A model generated the notes under the pieces. It was given only the letters and a program-made list of their open reading frames with translations, ran no database searches and was not told where the DNA came from. Below, piece after piece: positions 20,630 through 29,484 of a stretch of DNA of 64,000 bases. This DNA comes from Desulfatitalea tepidiphila (GTDB lineage: Bacteria > Desulfobacterota > Desulfobacteria > Desulfobacterales > Desulfosarcinaceae), in contig NZ_BCAG01000003.1 of NCBI RefSeq assembly GCF_001293685.1, positions 2,334,501 through 2,398,500 on the forward strand. The letters are read 5' to 3'. The position numbers and the translations under genes are program-made. Numbering within the stretch: position 1 is the first letter of the stretch; the number at the start of each line of letters is the position of its first letter.

Positions 20630-21529
20630 TTAAATGTTCGGGGTCGGCACCCACTTCGCTTCAGGATGGTGCCGCACCGTCAAGCCGCTCTGGGAAACGA
20701 GTTTCAAGGCGGATTCCATGAGATACTCAATGAAGGGGGGGCGTTCTTCCTCAGGATAAACGGTTTCGATCTCCCCCTGGATGCCGCCCAGTTCTCCGGC
20801 CCACTGCACCGCATCCTGGAAGTTTCCCAGGCGATCCACCAATCCCAGATCCTTAGCCTCTTGCCCGGTAAAAATGCGGCCATCGGCAATCGGCTCGATC
20901 CGGTCCACTTCCAAGCGGCGGCCCGCCGCAATGTCGTCGATAAACTGCCGGTGGATCTTTTGAGTCAAGGACGTCAACAACGCCCGCTCATCATCTTTCA
21001 TTTCACGCACCGGTGATCCCATGTCCTTGAATTCTCCGCTCTTGATCACCACCGGTTGCAGACCGATCTTTTCCAACAACGCTTCGAAATTGGTGTATCC
21101 CATGATCACGCCGATGCTGCCCGTGATGGTGCCGGGATTGGCGACAATGCCATCGGTCGCAGCCGCCACGTAATAGCCGCCCGATGCGGCCACCGACCCC
21201 ATGGAGGCGACCACCTTCTTTTCCGCCGCGGTCTTCCGGATTTCACGATAGATTTCCTGGGAGGGCCCCACGCCGCCGCCGGGAGAATCGATACGGACTA
21301 CGATGGCTTTTATGGACTCGGCCTCACGGAACTCCTTGATCTGTTCGAGGAACTGCTTGCTGTCGACGATGGCGCCGACCAATTCGATGACACCGACTTT
21401 CTCGCCATCGCTATCCACCGGCTCACCGGTCAATGCGGTCACCGTGATCGAAAAAAAAATCATCGAAACCGTTCCCAGCGCCGCCATGACCAGTAGAGCG
21501 AACAGATAAGGGTGCCTGCGTGTAAACAT
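20630..21529 (-). CDS. sppA: Signal peptide peptidase SppA (S49 family)
   Basis: Membrane-anchored serine protease that clears cleaved signal peptides, 299 residues (single-domain, SppA_36K type). The N-terminal anchor is PYLFALLVMAALGTVSMIF (~6-24). The IDSPGGGVGPSQEIY region is at ~90-104. The catalytic Ser is in MGSVAASGGYYVAAA (~118-132), and the Lys lies in GRIFTGQEAKDLGLVD (~218-233) or its equivalent. Start ATG 21529 has AAGGAGA eight bases upstream; an in-frame codon at 21556 lacks a site. It is downstream of rpsA but separated by a strong hairpin. Confidence 0.93.
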   Translation of the reverse strand: MFTRRHPYLFALLVMAALGTVSMIFFSITVTALTGEPVDSDGEKVGVIELVGAIVDSKQFLEQIKEFREAESIKAIVVRIDSPGGGVGPSQEIYREIRKTAAEKKVVASMGSVAASGGYYVAAATDGIVANPGTITGSIGVIMGYTNFEALLEKIGLQPVVIKSGEFKDMGSPVREMKDDERALLTSLTQKIHRQFIDDIAAGRRLEVDRIEPIADGRIFTGQEAKDLGLVDRLGNFQDAVQWAGELGGIQGEIETVYPEEERPPFIEYLMESALKLVSQSGLTVRHHPEAKWVPTPNI

Positions 21530-21610
21530 GAATCGTCTCCTTCGAATTGGTTTCACATTACCCGGTCACAGAAATCCTCCTGACCGCGCGCTGGGTATCG
21601 CCAAAGACGA

Positions 21611-21646
21611 AACGGCCGACGGAAGTAAACTTCCCGTTCGGCCGTT
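21611..21646 (-). terminator. Hairpin terminator downstream of rpsA
   Basis: AACGGCCGACGGAAG and CTTCCCGTTCGGCCGTT pair around a TAAA loop with small mismatches. On the minus strand it follows the rpsA stop by about 50 bases, and the exit side reads TTTCGTCTTT. Confidence 0.6.
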
Positions 21647-21693
21647 GAGTATCGAATGAATTGGAATACCGGTGTATTGTTCCGGACGATGAC

Positions 21694-23442
21694 CTAATCT
21701 TCGTTCAGCTTTTCCTGAAGGTTCTCCCGCAGGATTTCGCCAAAACTGGAAGTTGCCGGTCCCATATTGTTCACGTAGTCGCTCAGGTATTCCTGGTCGC
21801 TTTCCATCTCCAGGCGCTTGATGGACAGACCGATGCGCCGTTCATCGCTGTTGATGTTCATGACCCGGGCGTTGAGCACATCACCGACGTTGAACATGCC
21901 CACCGGCGTTTTGACCTTCTCCTTGCTGATTTCGGAAACATGCACCAGGCCTTCGATGCCCTCTTCCAATTCAACGAAAACGCCGAAATCGGTGACGTTG
22001 GTGACTGTACCTGTGATTTCCTTGCCTACTTCATAGCGCTGGGCGACCGAATCCCAGGGATCGGCCTGAAGCTGTTTGACGCCCAGGGAGAATCGCTCGT
22101 TTTCCTTATCGATCTCCAGAACGATGGCCTGCACCGTATCGCCCTTCTTGTAAAGCTCGGAGGGATGTTTGATACGCTTGGTCCAGGAAAGGTCGGAGAT
22201 GTGGACCAGGCCATCGATGCCCTCATCGATACCGATAAACAGACCGAAGTCCGTAATGTTCTTGATCTTCCCCTCGATGGTGGTGCCGACCGGGTACTTG
22301 TCGCTGATCACGTCCCAGGGGTTGGGCACCGCCTGTTTCATGCCCAGAGAAATCCGCCGGTTGTCCGGTTTGATATCCAGAACCAGGGCTTCGACCTCCT
22401 CGCCCACGGAAACCACCTTGTTGGGGTGTCGCACCTTGCGCGTCCAGGACATCTCGGAGACATGGATCAAACCTTCGATGCCCTCTTCCAACTCCACGAA
22501 GGCACCATAATCGGTCAGGCTCACGACGCGGCCGGAAACCCGGGACCCCACCGGATACTTTTCGGCGGCGGTGCTCCAGGGATCGGGGGCCAGCTGTTTC
22601 ATGCCCAGCGATACGCGCTCCCGTTCAAGGTCCAGATTGAGAATTTTGACCGTGATTTCATCGCCCACGGAGAACATTTCCGAGGGGTGCTTGACCCGTC
22701 CCCAGGAAATATCGGTGATATGCAAAAGCCCGTCGACGCCGCCGAGATCGACGAATACGCCGTATTCGGTGATGTTTTTGACGATGCCCTTAACCACCTT
22801 GCCTTCGTGAATGGTACTCAAGGTCTTGCTGCGCTTGGATTCACGCTCGCTTTCGAGGATCACGCGGCGGGACAGCACGATATTGCTGCGTTTACGGTTG
22901 AATTTGAGCACCTTGAATTTGTAAGTTTTGCCGACCATTTCGTCCAGATTGCGCACCGGACGAAGATCGGCCTGGGAACCGGGCAAAAACGCGTTGACGC
23001 CGATGTCGACCGAGAACCCCCCCTTGACCCGGCTGGCGATGACACCCTCGACAGGTTCATCCGCCTCATAAGCGCGCTTGATCTCCTCCCAGACCTTGAC
23101 CTTTTCGGCCTTCTCCTTGGAGAGCACGACGACTTCATTTTCGTCGTCCCACCACTCCACCATCACTTCGACCTTATCATCGGTATGAACATCCACATTG
23201 CCGTTTTCGTCCTGGAACTCGTGGATGCGAATCTGGCCCTCGGATTTGTATCCAATGTCGACGATCACATAATCTTTATCCACAGAGATGACACGTCCGG
23301 TCACCACTTCGCCCTCGGCAAAGCGCTTGAAGCTCTCCTCGTACATATCCATGAGATCTTCCATGGAGGCTTCCGAGGATTGAGATGAATCGGTTGGGTT
23401 GGTCGTTGGTTGTTTGGATGTGTTTTCAACAATGTCATTCAT
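21694..23442 (-). CDS. rpsA: 30S ribosomal protein S1
   Basis: RNA-binding ribosomal protein needed for translation initiation on structured mRNA. 582 residues with six S1 repeats; repeats 3-6 show the GIEGLIHVSEMSW-type core (GVDGLLHITDISW, GIEGLIHVSEMSW, GIDGLVHISDLSW, GIEGLVHVSEISK). The N-terminal ~55 residues are Ser/Thr/Glu-rich and the C-terminal tail is short. Genes cmk-rpsA are in the order common in proteobacteria, with ~200 bases between, where a separate promoter is likely. Confidence 0.97.
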   Translation of the reverse strand: MNDIVENTSKQPTTNPTDSSQSSEASMEDLMDMYEESFKRFAEGEVVTGRVISVDKDYVIVDIGYKSEGQIRIHEFQDENGNVDVHTDDKVEVMVEWWDDENEVVVLSKEKAEKVKVWEEIKRAYEADEPVEGVIASRVKGGFSVDIGVNAFLPGSQADLRPVRNLDEMVGKTYKFKVLKFNRKRSNIVLSRRVILESERESKRSKTLSTIHEGKVVKGIVKNITEYGVFVDLGGVDGLLHITDISWGRVKHPSEMFSVGDEITVKILNLDLERERVSLGMKQLAPDPWSTAAEKYPVGSRVSGRVVSLTDYGAFVELEEGIEGLIHVSEMSWTRKVRHPNKVVSVGEEVEALVLDIKPDNRRISLGMKQAVPNPWDVISDKYPVGTTIEGKIKNITDFGLFIGIDEGIDGLVHISDLSWTKRIKHPSELYKKGDTVQAIVLEIDKENERFSLGVKQLQADPWDSVAQRYEVGKEITGTVTNVTDFGVFVELEEGIEGLVHVSEISKEKVKTPVGMFNVGDVLNARVMNINSDERRIGLSIKRLEMESDQEYLSDYVNNMGPATSSFGEILRENLQEKLNED

Positions 23443-23503
23443 GTGCTTAAAAGTTCTCCCCTCAGCCTAATTTTCCGGCACCTGCCGGTAGCATAATCAG
23501 GGT

Positions 23504-23533
23504 TCTATAGTACAAGGCCCGACGATAATGCAA
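23504..23533 (-). promoter_or_regulatory. Possible sigma-70 promoter of rpsA
   Basis: On the minus strand TTGCAT (23533-23528), an 18-base spacer, then TATAGA (23509-23504), ending about 60 bases before the rpsA start. A CCGGCA..TGCCGG hairpin (23475-23488) lies in the leader, where S1 autoregulation would be expected. Prediction from matching consensus only. Confidence 0.4.
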
Positions 23534-23644
23534 TGATAAAATGAAATGTTATCGTTTTGATCCGATGGGTCGCCCCCGGCGCATGTTGAATTTTTCAGTG
23601 ACGGCCGGGTGATAGGTAGGGATTGGAACGGCAGGGAAGGGGCA

Positions 23645-24349
23645 TCAGGAAATGGCGGAAAGATGGGCGATCATCCGAGCGACGACCTCCTCCGGGGTCA
23701 TATGGGTCGAATCGATCACGAGAGCGTCGGCGGCCGCCTTGAGCGGGGCCAGCGGTCGGGTGCTGTCGTTATGATCCCGCTGGACCATCTCCCTTTCGAC
23801 CGTCTCCAGATCAGGTGCGGCGGCGCCTTTCATCTTCAACTCTTCATAGCGGCGCCTGGCCCTGATGCCGCTGTCGGCGTCGAGAAAAAACTTGGCCTCG
23901 GCCTGGGGAAAAACCACCGTGCCCATGTCGCGCCCCTCGGCGACGATCCCGCCTTGGGCGCCAAGTGCCCGCTGGGTGTCCAGGAGAAACGATCGAACCG
24001 CAGGCCGAGCCGAAACGGCCGATGCCATCATTGAAATTTCGGGGGTCCGAATCTGCTCGGTGACATCCTTTTGGTTCAAAAGAACCCGTAATCCCTCGCC
24101 GGTCTCTCGAAGATCAAGCGTCATACCGCGGCATAACTCGGCCAGGGCCGCGTCGTCGTCCGCTGCCACCCTGGCCTCGACCGCGGCCACGGCCACGGCC
24201 CGGTAGAGTGCCCCGGTATCCATATAGCGATATCCCAGCCGTTGTGCCAGCAGCTTACTGATCGTCGTTTTTCCGGCGCCGGCCGGACCGTCGATGGTGA
24301 CGATCAGGGACCGTCGCAGCTTCTCCTTCGCACCCATGCCAACATCCAT
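23645..24349 (-). CDS. cmk: Cytidylate kinase
   Basis: Phosphorylates CMP/dCMP. 234 residues from ATG 24349 (MDVGMGAKEKLRRSL), with ATG 24337 as alternative. P-loop DGPAGAGKTT near 19-28, RYMDTGALYRAVA (~42-54) the CMP-binding region, and AEGRDMGTVVFPQAEAKFFL (~133-152) as in Cmk. The open frame runs upstream to 24442, but that extension is read from a 23-bp tandem repeat and overlaps the hisC end, so it is not coding. No strong ribosome site is seen; AAAGAAA of the repeat is the only purine-rich stretch. Confidence 0.92.
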   Translation of the reverse strand: MDVGMGAKEKLRRSLIVTIDGPAGAGKTTISKLLAQRLGYRYMDTGALYRAVAVAAVEARVAADDDAALAELCRGMTLDLRETGEGLRVLLNQKDVTEQIRTPEISMMASAVSARPAVRSFLLDTQRALGAQGGIVAEGRDMGTVVFPQAEAKFFLDADSGIRARRRYEELKMKGAAAPDLETVEREMVQRDHNDSTRPLAPLKAAADALVIDSTHMTPEEVVARMIAHLSAIS

Positions 24350-24395
24350 TTTCTTTGGGGATCGCAATCGACTTTCTTTGGGGATCGCAATCGAC
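24350..24395. repeat. 23-bp tandem direct repeat between hisC and cmk
   Basis: TTTCTTTGGGGATCGCAATC followed by GAC occurs twice in perfect tandem (24350-24372 and 24373-24395). It directly abuts the cmk start codon, so the second unit forms the cmk translation initiation region. Confidence 0.9.
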
Positions 24396-24416
24396 CGGTA
24401 CTCCCGGCGCATAGAT

Positions 24417-25523
24417 CTATTGGACTTGAGCACCCGGCGCACAAGCCCGATCCAGGGCGGTCAAAAACCGTTGATTGTCTTCGGGACGCCCCACGCTCAG
24501 ACGAATATATTGGGGATAGCCATAGGCCCGCATCGAGCGCACGATGACCCCCTGGCGAAGCATCCGTTCGAACAGGTCGTCGGCCGGTCGTTGCACATCA
24601 ATGAGCAGGAAATTGGCCTCGCTGGGAAACGCCTGAAATCCGCGACGGCCCAATTCCCTATACAGGAAATCGAGCCCCTGGTGTACCGTATCCAACGTAT
24701 GTTTAAGGAAATCCACATCATCCAAGGCCGCAACGGCCGCGGCCTGTGCCAGGCTGTTCACGTTGAAGGGCATGCGCACGCGATTCAGGTACCCGGCCAA
24801 AGGTACGGGCATGACGCCGTAGCCCACCCGCAATCCGGCCAGGCCATATGCCTTGCTGAAGGTCCGCAGGGTCACCACCGTCTGCTCGGCTTTCAAATAG
24901 TTAAGCCCGGACACGGCGTTCCGATCGCGGACAAATTCGAAATAGGCCTCGTCCACCACCACCAACACATGGGGCGGCACGGCGGCCAGGAACGATTCGA
25001 AGGCCTGGCGGCCAGCGACGGTTCCCGTGGGATTGTTGGGATTGCAGACGAACACCATCCGGGTCCGAGGCCCGATGCGTTCCAGCATCCCATCCAAATC
25101 GATGCAGAGCTGTTTCAGGGGCACCTTGACCGGCGTGGCACCGGCGCTCTGCGCCACGATGGTGTACATGAGAAACGATGGATCGGGGACGACAACCTCG
25201 TCGCCGGGCTTGAGCAGGACCCGCGCCAGCATGCCGAGCAGGTCGTCCGAGCCATTGCCCAATACAATTTCCCGGGCCGTCACTTTCAAATGTGAGGCCA
25301 ATCGTTCGACCAGCTCGTAACCGGCCCCGTCCGGATAGCGGTGCAAGCGAGCGAGGGCCCGATCCAGGGCCGCGATGGCCTTGGGCGAGGGCCCCAATGG
25401 ATTCTCGTTGGAGGCCAGTTTGACCGAATCGGAGATACCATATTCCCGTTCGAGCTCCTCGATGGGCTTGCCCGGGACGTATGGCGCGATGTTCTGGATA
25501 TAATCGGGAATGGGGAGTTTCAT
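24417..25523 (-). CDS. hisC: Histidinol-phosphate aminotransferase
   Basis: PLP enzyme of histidine synthesis, 368 residues. Typical N-terminus PDYIQNIAPYVPGKPIEELE, KLASNENPLGPSP (~34-46), GNGSDDLLGMLARVLLKPGD (~88-107), VCNPNNPTGTV (~163-173), VVDEAYFEFV (~192-201), and the Lys site RTFSKAYGLAGLRVGYGV (~223-240). Start ATG 25523 is chosen by homologue pattern, with ATG 25532 close by; neither has a strong site. The frame runs up to 25613, but those residues come from a truncated copy of the palindromic repeat. Embedded between oxidoreductase genes and cmk. Confidence 0.93.
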   Translation of the reverse strand: MKLPIPDYIQNIAPYVPGKPIEELEREYGISDSVKLASNENPLGPSPKAIAALDRALARLHRYPDGAGYELVERLASHLKVTAREIVLGNGSDDLLGMLARVLLKPGDEVVVPDPSFLMYTIVAQSAGATPVKVPLKQLCIDLDGMLERIGPRTRMVFVCNPNNPTGTVAGRQAFESFLAAVPPHVLVVVDEAYFEFVRDRNAVSGLNYLKAEQTVVTLRTFSKAYGLAGLRVGYGVMPVPLAGYLNRVRMPFNVNSLAQAAAVAALDDVDFLKHTLDTVHQGLDFLYRELGRRGFQAFPSEANFLLIDVQRPADDLFERMLRQGVIVRSMRAYGYPQYIRLSVGRPEDNQRFLTALDRACAPGAQVQ

Positions 25524-25576
25524 GACCTTCATCTCATCGAATCGGTGTCCGCCTTCGGACGCCACCGGCGACATGA

Positions 25577-25613
25577 TGCCTGTCCACAAATAGGCCCTTT
25601 GTGGATTGGGCAC
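25577..25613. repeat. Internally deleted copy of the 143-bp palindromic repeat
   Basis: The 37-bp hairpin consists of the two terminal arms only: TGCCTGTCCACAAATAGG followed by CCTTTGTGGATTGGGCA. These match the ends of the three full copies. It lies between hisC and the oxidoreductase gamma gene. Confidence 0.7.
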
Positions 25614-25616
25614 AAC

Positions 25617-26153
25617 CTAATTGTTTGCCGCTGCGACACCGGCCTCCATGGCCTTCATGTTCAGCGGTATGAGCTTGGGTCTGCTCTGGAACTCCTCTTC
25701 GATGCACCGTTTGAGGGTCTCCAGGGGAACCAGTTTGGTGCGGGCCACGAAGGCCGCCAGTGCCACGATATTCGCTGCCTTTGAACTGCCGTTGTCCGTG
25801 GCGATTTCCACCACCGGCACTTTAAGTACATCCACATCGTTACGCTGCACATCGTCGGGAATCAAAGACGAATTGATCATCACCACGCCGCCGGATTTTA
25901 TGGTCGAAACGAATTTTTGCAGCGAGGGCCGATTCATGGCGACCAGATGGGAAGGATTCTTGATGATCGGTGAGCCGATCGGCTGATCACCGATGACGAC
26001 CATGCAATAGGCCGTGCCTCCGCGCATTTCCGGTCCGTAGGAGGGAATCCAGGCCACTTCATACCCCTCTTCCATGGCGGCATGGGCCAAAATTTTTCCA
26101 ATCAGCATGATGCCTTGTCCACCGAAACCGGCAAACATCACTTCACTTTGCAT
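25617..26153 (-). CDS. 2-oxoacid:ferredoxin oxidoreductase, gamma subunit
   Basis: 178 residues, the gamma subunit of a KOR/VOR-type enzyme that oxidatively decarboxylates a 2-oxoacid to acyl-CoA with ferredoxin (or runs in reverse for CO2 fixation). N-terminal FAGFGGQGIMLIGKILAHAA is the family signature, then WIPSYGPEMRGGTAYCMVVI (~39-58). Start ATG 26153 has AAGGAGA; an open frame extends to 26339 without one. Last of the delta, alpha, beta, gamma set; the substrate (2-oxoglutarate or branched-chain) is not decided by sequence. Confidence 0.88.
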   Translation of the reverse strand: MQSEVMFAGFGGQGIMLIGKILAHAAMEEGYEVAWIPSYGPEMRGGTAYCMVVIGDQPIGSPIIKNPSHLVAMNRPSLQKFVSTIKSGGVVMINSSLIPDDVQRNDVDVLKVPVVEIATDNGSSKAANIVALAAFVARTKLVPLETLKRCIEEEFQSRPKLIPLNMKAMEAGVAAANN

Positions 26154-26435
26154 GGCGTCTCCTTGCCCTCGGCCCATCGTCGAATGGGCCCCACGTTCAA
26201 CAGTTCTTGAGGTCGATTTTTGAGTTGATGGCTTCGCACAAAACGGTTTCCCCCGCTTCGCGGTGGAACTTTTTATCCCAGGAAACGGGCCACCAACATG
26301 ACGCTTCCATAGTAGCCCGGAATAAGATTCCCCCGTCATTCCGGCGTAAGCCGATAGCCAGTATTTTCAATTTCTTCTGGGTGCCGGATCGCGTCCGGCA
26401 TGGCGCTTCTGCAGTAGTTTACGAGTTCATCAAAA

Positions 26436-27215
26436 TTATGCGGCGCCGGCTGCGGCGACCAGCTTCTCCGTCACTTCCCTGTCCGGGGTTTTCTTGTCAC
26501 CCAATGGGTAATACGGCAGCAGCACATCCTCGGCCCACTGGACGGCATCTTTGGGCGTCATCCCCCAGTTGGTGGGGCAGGTGCTGATCACCTCCACGAA
26601 AGAAAAACACCGATTTTCCATCTGATAGACGAAAGCGCGCTCGATCGCTTTTTTGGCCTTTTGAATATGCTTGGGTTTGATGACGGTCTGCCGTGTAATG
26701 TAACCGGGAGTTCTTAGCGTGGCCAACAACTCGGCCATGCGAATGGGCATGCCCACCTCCTCGGTCTTCCGACCGAAGGGCGATGTGGTGGTGCGCTGAT
26801 TGGGCATGGTCGTGGGTGCCATCTGCCCCCCGGTCATGCCGTAGATGGCGTTGTTGACAAAAATGGTGGTGAATTTTTCTCCCCGGTTGGCGGCATGGAC
26901 GATCTCTCCCATGCCGATGCTCGCCAGATCACCATCCCCCTGATAGGTGAACACCATCAGGTCGGGCCGCACTCGCTTGATGCCCGTGGCCATGGCCGGC
27001 GCCCGCCCGTGGGCGGCCTCCTGGAAATCGCAATCAATATAGTTATAAGCCATAACGGCGCAGCCTACGGGTGCAATACCCACGGTGCGTCCCCGTATGT
27101 CCAATGCGTCGATGGTTTCGGCCACCAACCGATGGATCACGCCATGGGTGCATCCCGGACAGTAGTGGGTGCTCACATCGAACATGGATTTGGGTCTTTG
27201 AAATAACTTGGCCAT
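26436..27215 (-). CDS. 2-oxoacid:ferredoxin oxidoreductase, TPP-binding beta subunit
   Basis: 259 residues. YCPGCTHGVIHRLV (~18-31) is the TPP-enzyme N-terminal motif; the TPP/Mg region is FTYQGDGDLASIGMGEIVHA (~89-108) followed by FVNNAIYGMTGGQ (~120-132). ATG 27215 follows CCAAGGAGATAATCC. Part of the minus-strand oxidoreductase operon; the alpha subunit lies 90 bases upstream. Confidence 0.92.
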   Translation of the reverse strand: MAKLFQRPKSMFDVSTHYCPGCTHGVIHRLVAETIDALDIRGRTVGIAPVGCAVMAYNYIDCDFQEAAHGRAPAMATGIKRVRPDLMVFTYQGDGDLASIGMGEIVHAANRGEKFTTIFVNNAIYGMTGGQMAPTTMPNQRTTTSPFGRKTEEVGMPIRMAELLATLRTPGYITRQTVIKPKHIQKAKKAIERAFVYQMENRCFSFVEVISTCPTNWGMTPKDAVQWAEDVLLPYYPLGDKKTPDREVTEKLVAAAGAA

Positions 27216-27305
27216 TGGATTATCTCCTTGGGGTGGTTCCGCGCTTTCAACCCTTGCATCTTAATGGTGAAGGCCAGCGGACCGTTTCCTGACTGATTTC
27301 ATCGT

Positions 27306-28373
27306 CTATACGCTGGCCTTGACCAGATCGATAATCTCCTCGGGCGTCGGCACTTCGCCGCCGCACTTGCCGTACCACTCCACCGGCCGGATGCCATGGA
27401 GGCAGCGTTCCACGTCGTCGACCATCTGTCCCATGCTCATTTCAATGGACAAGACGGTCCGGCAGCTCGGTTTGGCGGCCGCCTCCCGGATAGCGACGTC
27501 CGGAAAGGGGAACAACGTTTGCGGCCGTATCAGACCGACCTCGATCCCCTGGCCTTTGAGGGCATTTATCGCGGTCTTGCATACGCGGCTCATGGTACCG
27601 TAGGAAACGATCAGAACCTGGTAATCCCCGTCGGTGTTATAAGCCTCGAAGCGCACCTCTTCCGCCTTCATACGCTCGTATTTGGCTCTGAGTATCAGAT
27701 TGTTGTTGTTCAGCGCCTCGGGATCCAAAAAGAGCGAACGGACCAGATTTCGCGTCGTGCCGTTGCGATGGTCGATGCCGTTGGTGGCCCAACTGTCCTT
27801 ATTGGAGGGTTCGCTTTTCAGATGATCGGGGAATTCCACCGGTTCCATCATCTGACCGATGAGGCCGTCGCCTAAAAGCATCACCGGATTGCGGTACTTC
27901 TCGGCCAGCGGAAAGGCCATCATCACCATTTCGGCCGCCTCCTGCACGCTGGCCGGCGCCATCACCAGCAGGCGGCAATCCCCGTGGCCTACGCCTCGGG
28001 TGGCCTGGTTGTAATCGGCCTGGGAGGGCAGAATGCCGCCCAGCCCCGGCCCGCCGCGCATGATGTTGACGAACACGGCCGGCAGTTGGGCGCCGCACAG
28101 GTAGCTGATCCCCTCGCTCATCAGACTGATACCGGGACTCGAAGAGGTGGTGAACACCCTCACCCCGGCGCCGGCGGCGCCGAAGATCATGTACGAGACC
28201 GCCACCTCGCTCTCGCCCTGAAGGAAAACCCCGTTGACTTCGGCCATACGCCAGGAAAGATACTCGGCAACCTCGGATTGGGGCGTGATGGGATAGGCAA
28301 AATAGTTGAGACAACCGGCACGAATGGCGGCCTCGGCAATGGCTTCGTTGCCTTTCATCAATACCTTGGACAT
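27306..28373 (-). CDS. 2-oxoacid:ferredoxin oxidoreductase, alpha subunit
   Basis: 355 residues of the VorB/KorA type. KGNEAIAEAAIRAGCLNYFA, then YPITPQSEVAEYLSWRM (~26-42), GAAGAGVRVFTTSSSPGISL (~61-80) and the C-terminal transketolase-like segment VLIVSYGTMSRVCKTAI. Start ATG 28373 follows GGGAGAT; the longer open frame up to 28592 has no site. It binds the 2-oxoacid/CoA side of the enzyme and pairs with the beta and gamma subunits downstream and the ferredoxin upstream. Confidence 0.92.
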   Translation of the reverse strand: MSKVLMKGNEAIAEAAIRAGCLNYFAYPITPQSEVAEYLSWRMAEVNGVFLQGESEVAVSYMIFGAAGAGVRVFTTSSSPGISLMSEGISYLCGAQLPAVFVNIMRGGPGLGGILPSQADYNQATRGVGHGDCRLLVMAPASVQEAAEMVMMAFPLAEKYRNPVMLLGDGLIGQMMEPVEFPDHLKSEPSNKDSWATNGIDHRNGTTRNLVRSLFLDPEALNNNNLILRAKYERMKAEEVRFEAYNTDGDYQVLIVSYGTMSRVCKTAINALKGQGIEVGLIRPQTLFPFPDVAIREAAAKPSCRTVLSIEMSMGQMVDDVERCLHGIRPVEWYGKCGGEVPTPEEIIDLVKASV

Positions 28374-28518
28374 GTTTTGATCTCCCTGTTTTCCTTTGCG
28401 CTGTGGCCAGGATCGCAGCAGCGTCCGGACCGCACAAACGGAATAAACTGACAGTGAATCGTGCCTGACCGCATCGGCTTCAGCACCCATCCGGCAGGTC
28501 ATCAACCGAATATGGGTT

Positions 28519-28746
28519 TCAAGGACACGTATCGGATGCCGTTTCAGTAATACTGATGGCCACATCCGGGCACATGGTACAGCAGATCGCACACAAGATA
28601 CAATCTTCCGGCCGCGCCTGATAGGCCGGAAAATAGCCCATGCTGTTCACTTGGGTCGACAGCTCGAGCACCTTTTTCGGACACACGGCCACGCAAAGAC
28701 CACACCCTTTGCAGCGGTCCGTTTCAATATGGTAGCAATAGGTCAT
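28519..28746 (-). CDS. 4Fe-4S ferredoxin, oxidoreductase delta subunit
   Basis: 75 residues with two four-Cys clusters: CKGCGLCVAVCP and CILCAICCTMCP, giving a 2[4Fe-4S] ferredoxin. It acts as electron carrier or delta subunit of the neighbouring 2-oxoacid oxidoreductase. ATG 28746 lies eight bases after AGGAG; ATG 28752 and GTG 28755 are possible. The second motif has an additional Cys (CAICC). Tightly set between the P-loop protein gene and the alpha subunit. Confidence 0.9.
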   Translation of the reverse strand: MTYCYHIETDRCKGCGLCVAVCPKKVLELSTQVNSMGYFPAYQARPEDCILCAICCTMCPDVAISITETASDTCP

Positions 28747-28767
28747 CGTCATCACTCCTTCGACCGA

Positions 28768-29484
28768 TCAGTCGATCGCATGCCACTGTGCTGGTTTGAG
28801 CCATGGCGGCACCAGCTGACGGCGGATCGTTAAAGTCGGGCAGTTCAGTCCCATGTCACGGGTCTGCGCAACGAGGGTTTCACTGGCGGTTATACATAAG
28901 AGGGGCAGCCCGCTATCTTTGGAAAGGGCTTGCATCAATTCGTAGCCCTCCCGGATATGGTCGGCCGTCGTCTCACTCAGCAGGTGGGCATTGCCGATCC
29001 AACCGGTCACCTTCAGCCGGGAGGCCGCCTCGATGGTACGCTTCATGGCCAGGCATTGTGCCACGGTCTGTGTGTTCGGGCGAAATGGATTGACCACCTG
29101 AAACACTTGCAGCGAAGCGCCTGGGGCCTGGAAGGCATCGGCCAATGCAGCCAGCACGGTAGCCCCGACGCCGTCACCGCCGGCATCCAAGATCGCCAAC
29201 TCTCCTGGATTCCGGATCAAACCACCGACCTTGGGGGTCAAAATGGGAAGATCGGCCTGTAACCAGCCTTCGGGCGGCAGGATCATCTCGATCCCCAGGC
29301 TGGACATCAGACGGCGCACCTCCCGGGTCCGGAAATAGGGATTGACCAGATCCAGATCCGCAAGCCGTACATGAACCCCCCGGCCGTGCTGGTCCAAGGC
29401 CAGATTGACAGCGACTTCTGTCTTACCACTCCCGTAGTTGCCGACGATGACAACGATACCCTTAAGGTCGATGTGTCCCACCAT
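28768..29484 (-). CDS. P-loop NTP-binding protein linked to 2-oxoacid oxidoreductase genes
   Basis: 238 residues. Walker A VGNYGSGKTEVAVNLAL at ~13-29; ADLDLVNPYFRTREVRR (~41-57) resembles a ParA/CobQ-like switch region, and ILDAGGDGVGATVLAAL (~102-118) a Walker B-type Asp. No membrane segment. The start is ATG 29484 (MVGHIDLKGIVVIVGNYG). It opens the operon with ferredoxin and the three oxidoreductase subunits; similar neighbours occur in other sulfate reducers, so a role in assembly or regulation of that enzyme is plausible but not established. Confidence 0.75.
   Translation of the reverse strand: MVGHIDLKGIVVIVGNYGSGKTEVAVNLALDQHGRGVHVRLADLDLVNPYFRTREVRRLMSSLGIEMILPPEGWLQADLPILTPKVGGLIRNPGELAILDAGGDGVGATVLAALADAFQAPGASLQVFQVVNPFRPNTQTVAQCLAMKRTIEAASRLKVTGWIGNAHLLSETTADHIREGYELMQALSKDSGLPLLCITASETLVAQTRDMGLNCPTLTIRRQLVPPWLKPAQWHAID

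Noticed and set aside
21661-23388. 575-residue plus-strand frame opposite rpsA
   Set aside because: Shadow of the S1 repeats; its own internal repeats simply mirror them.
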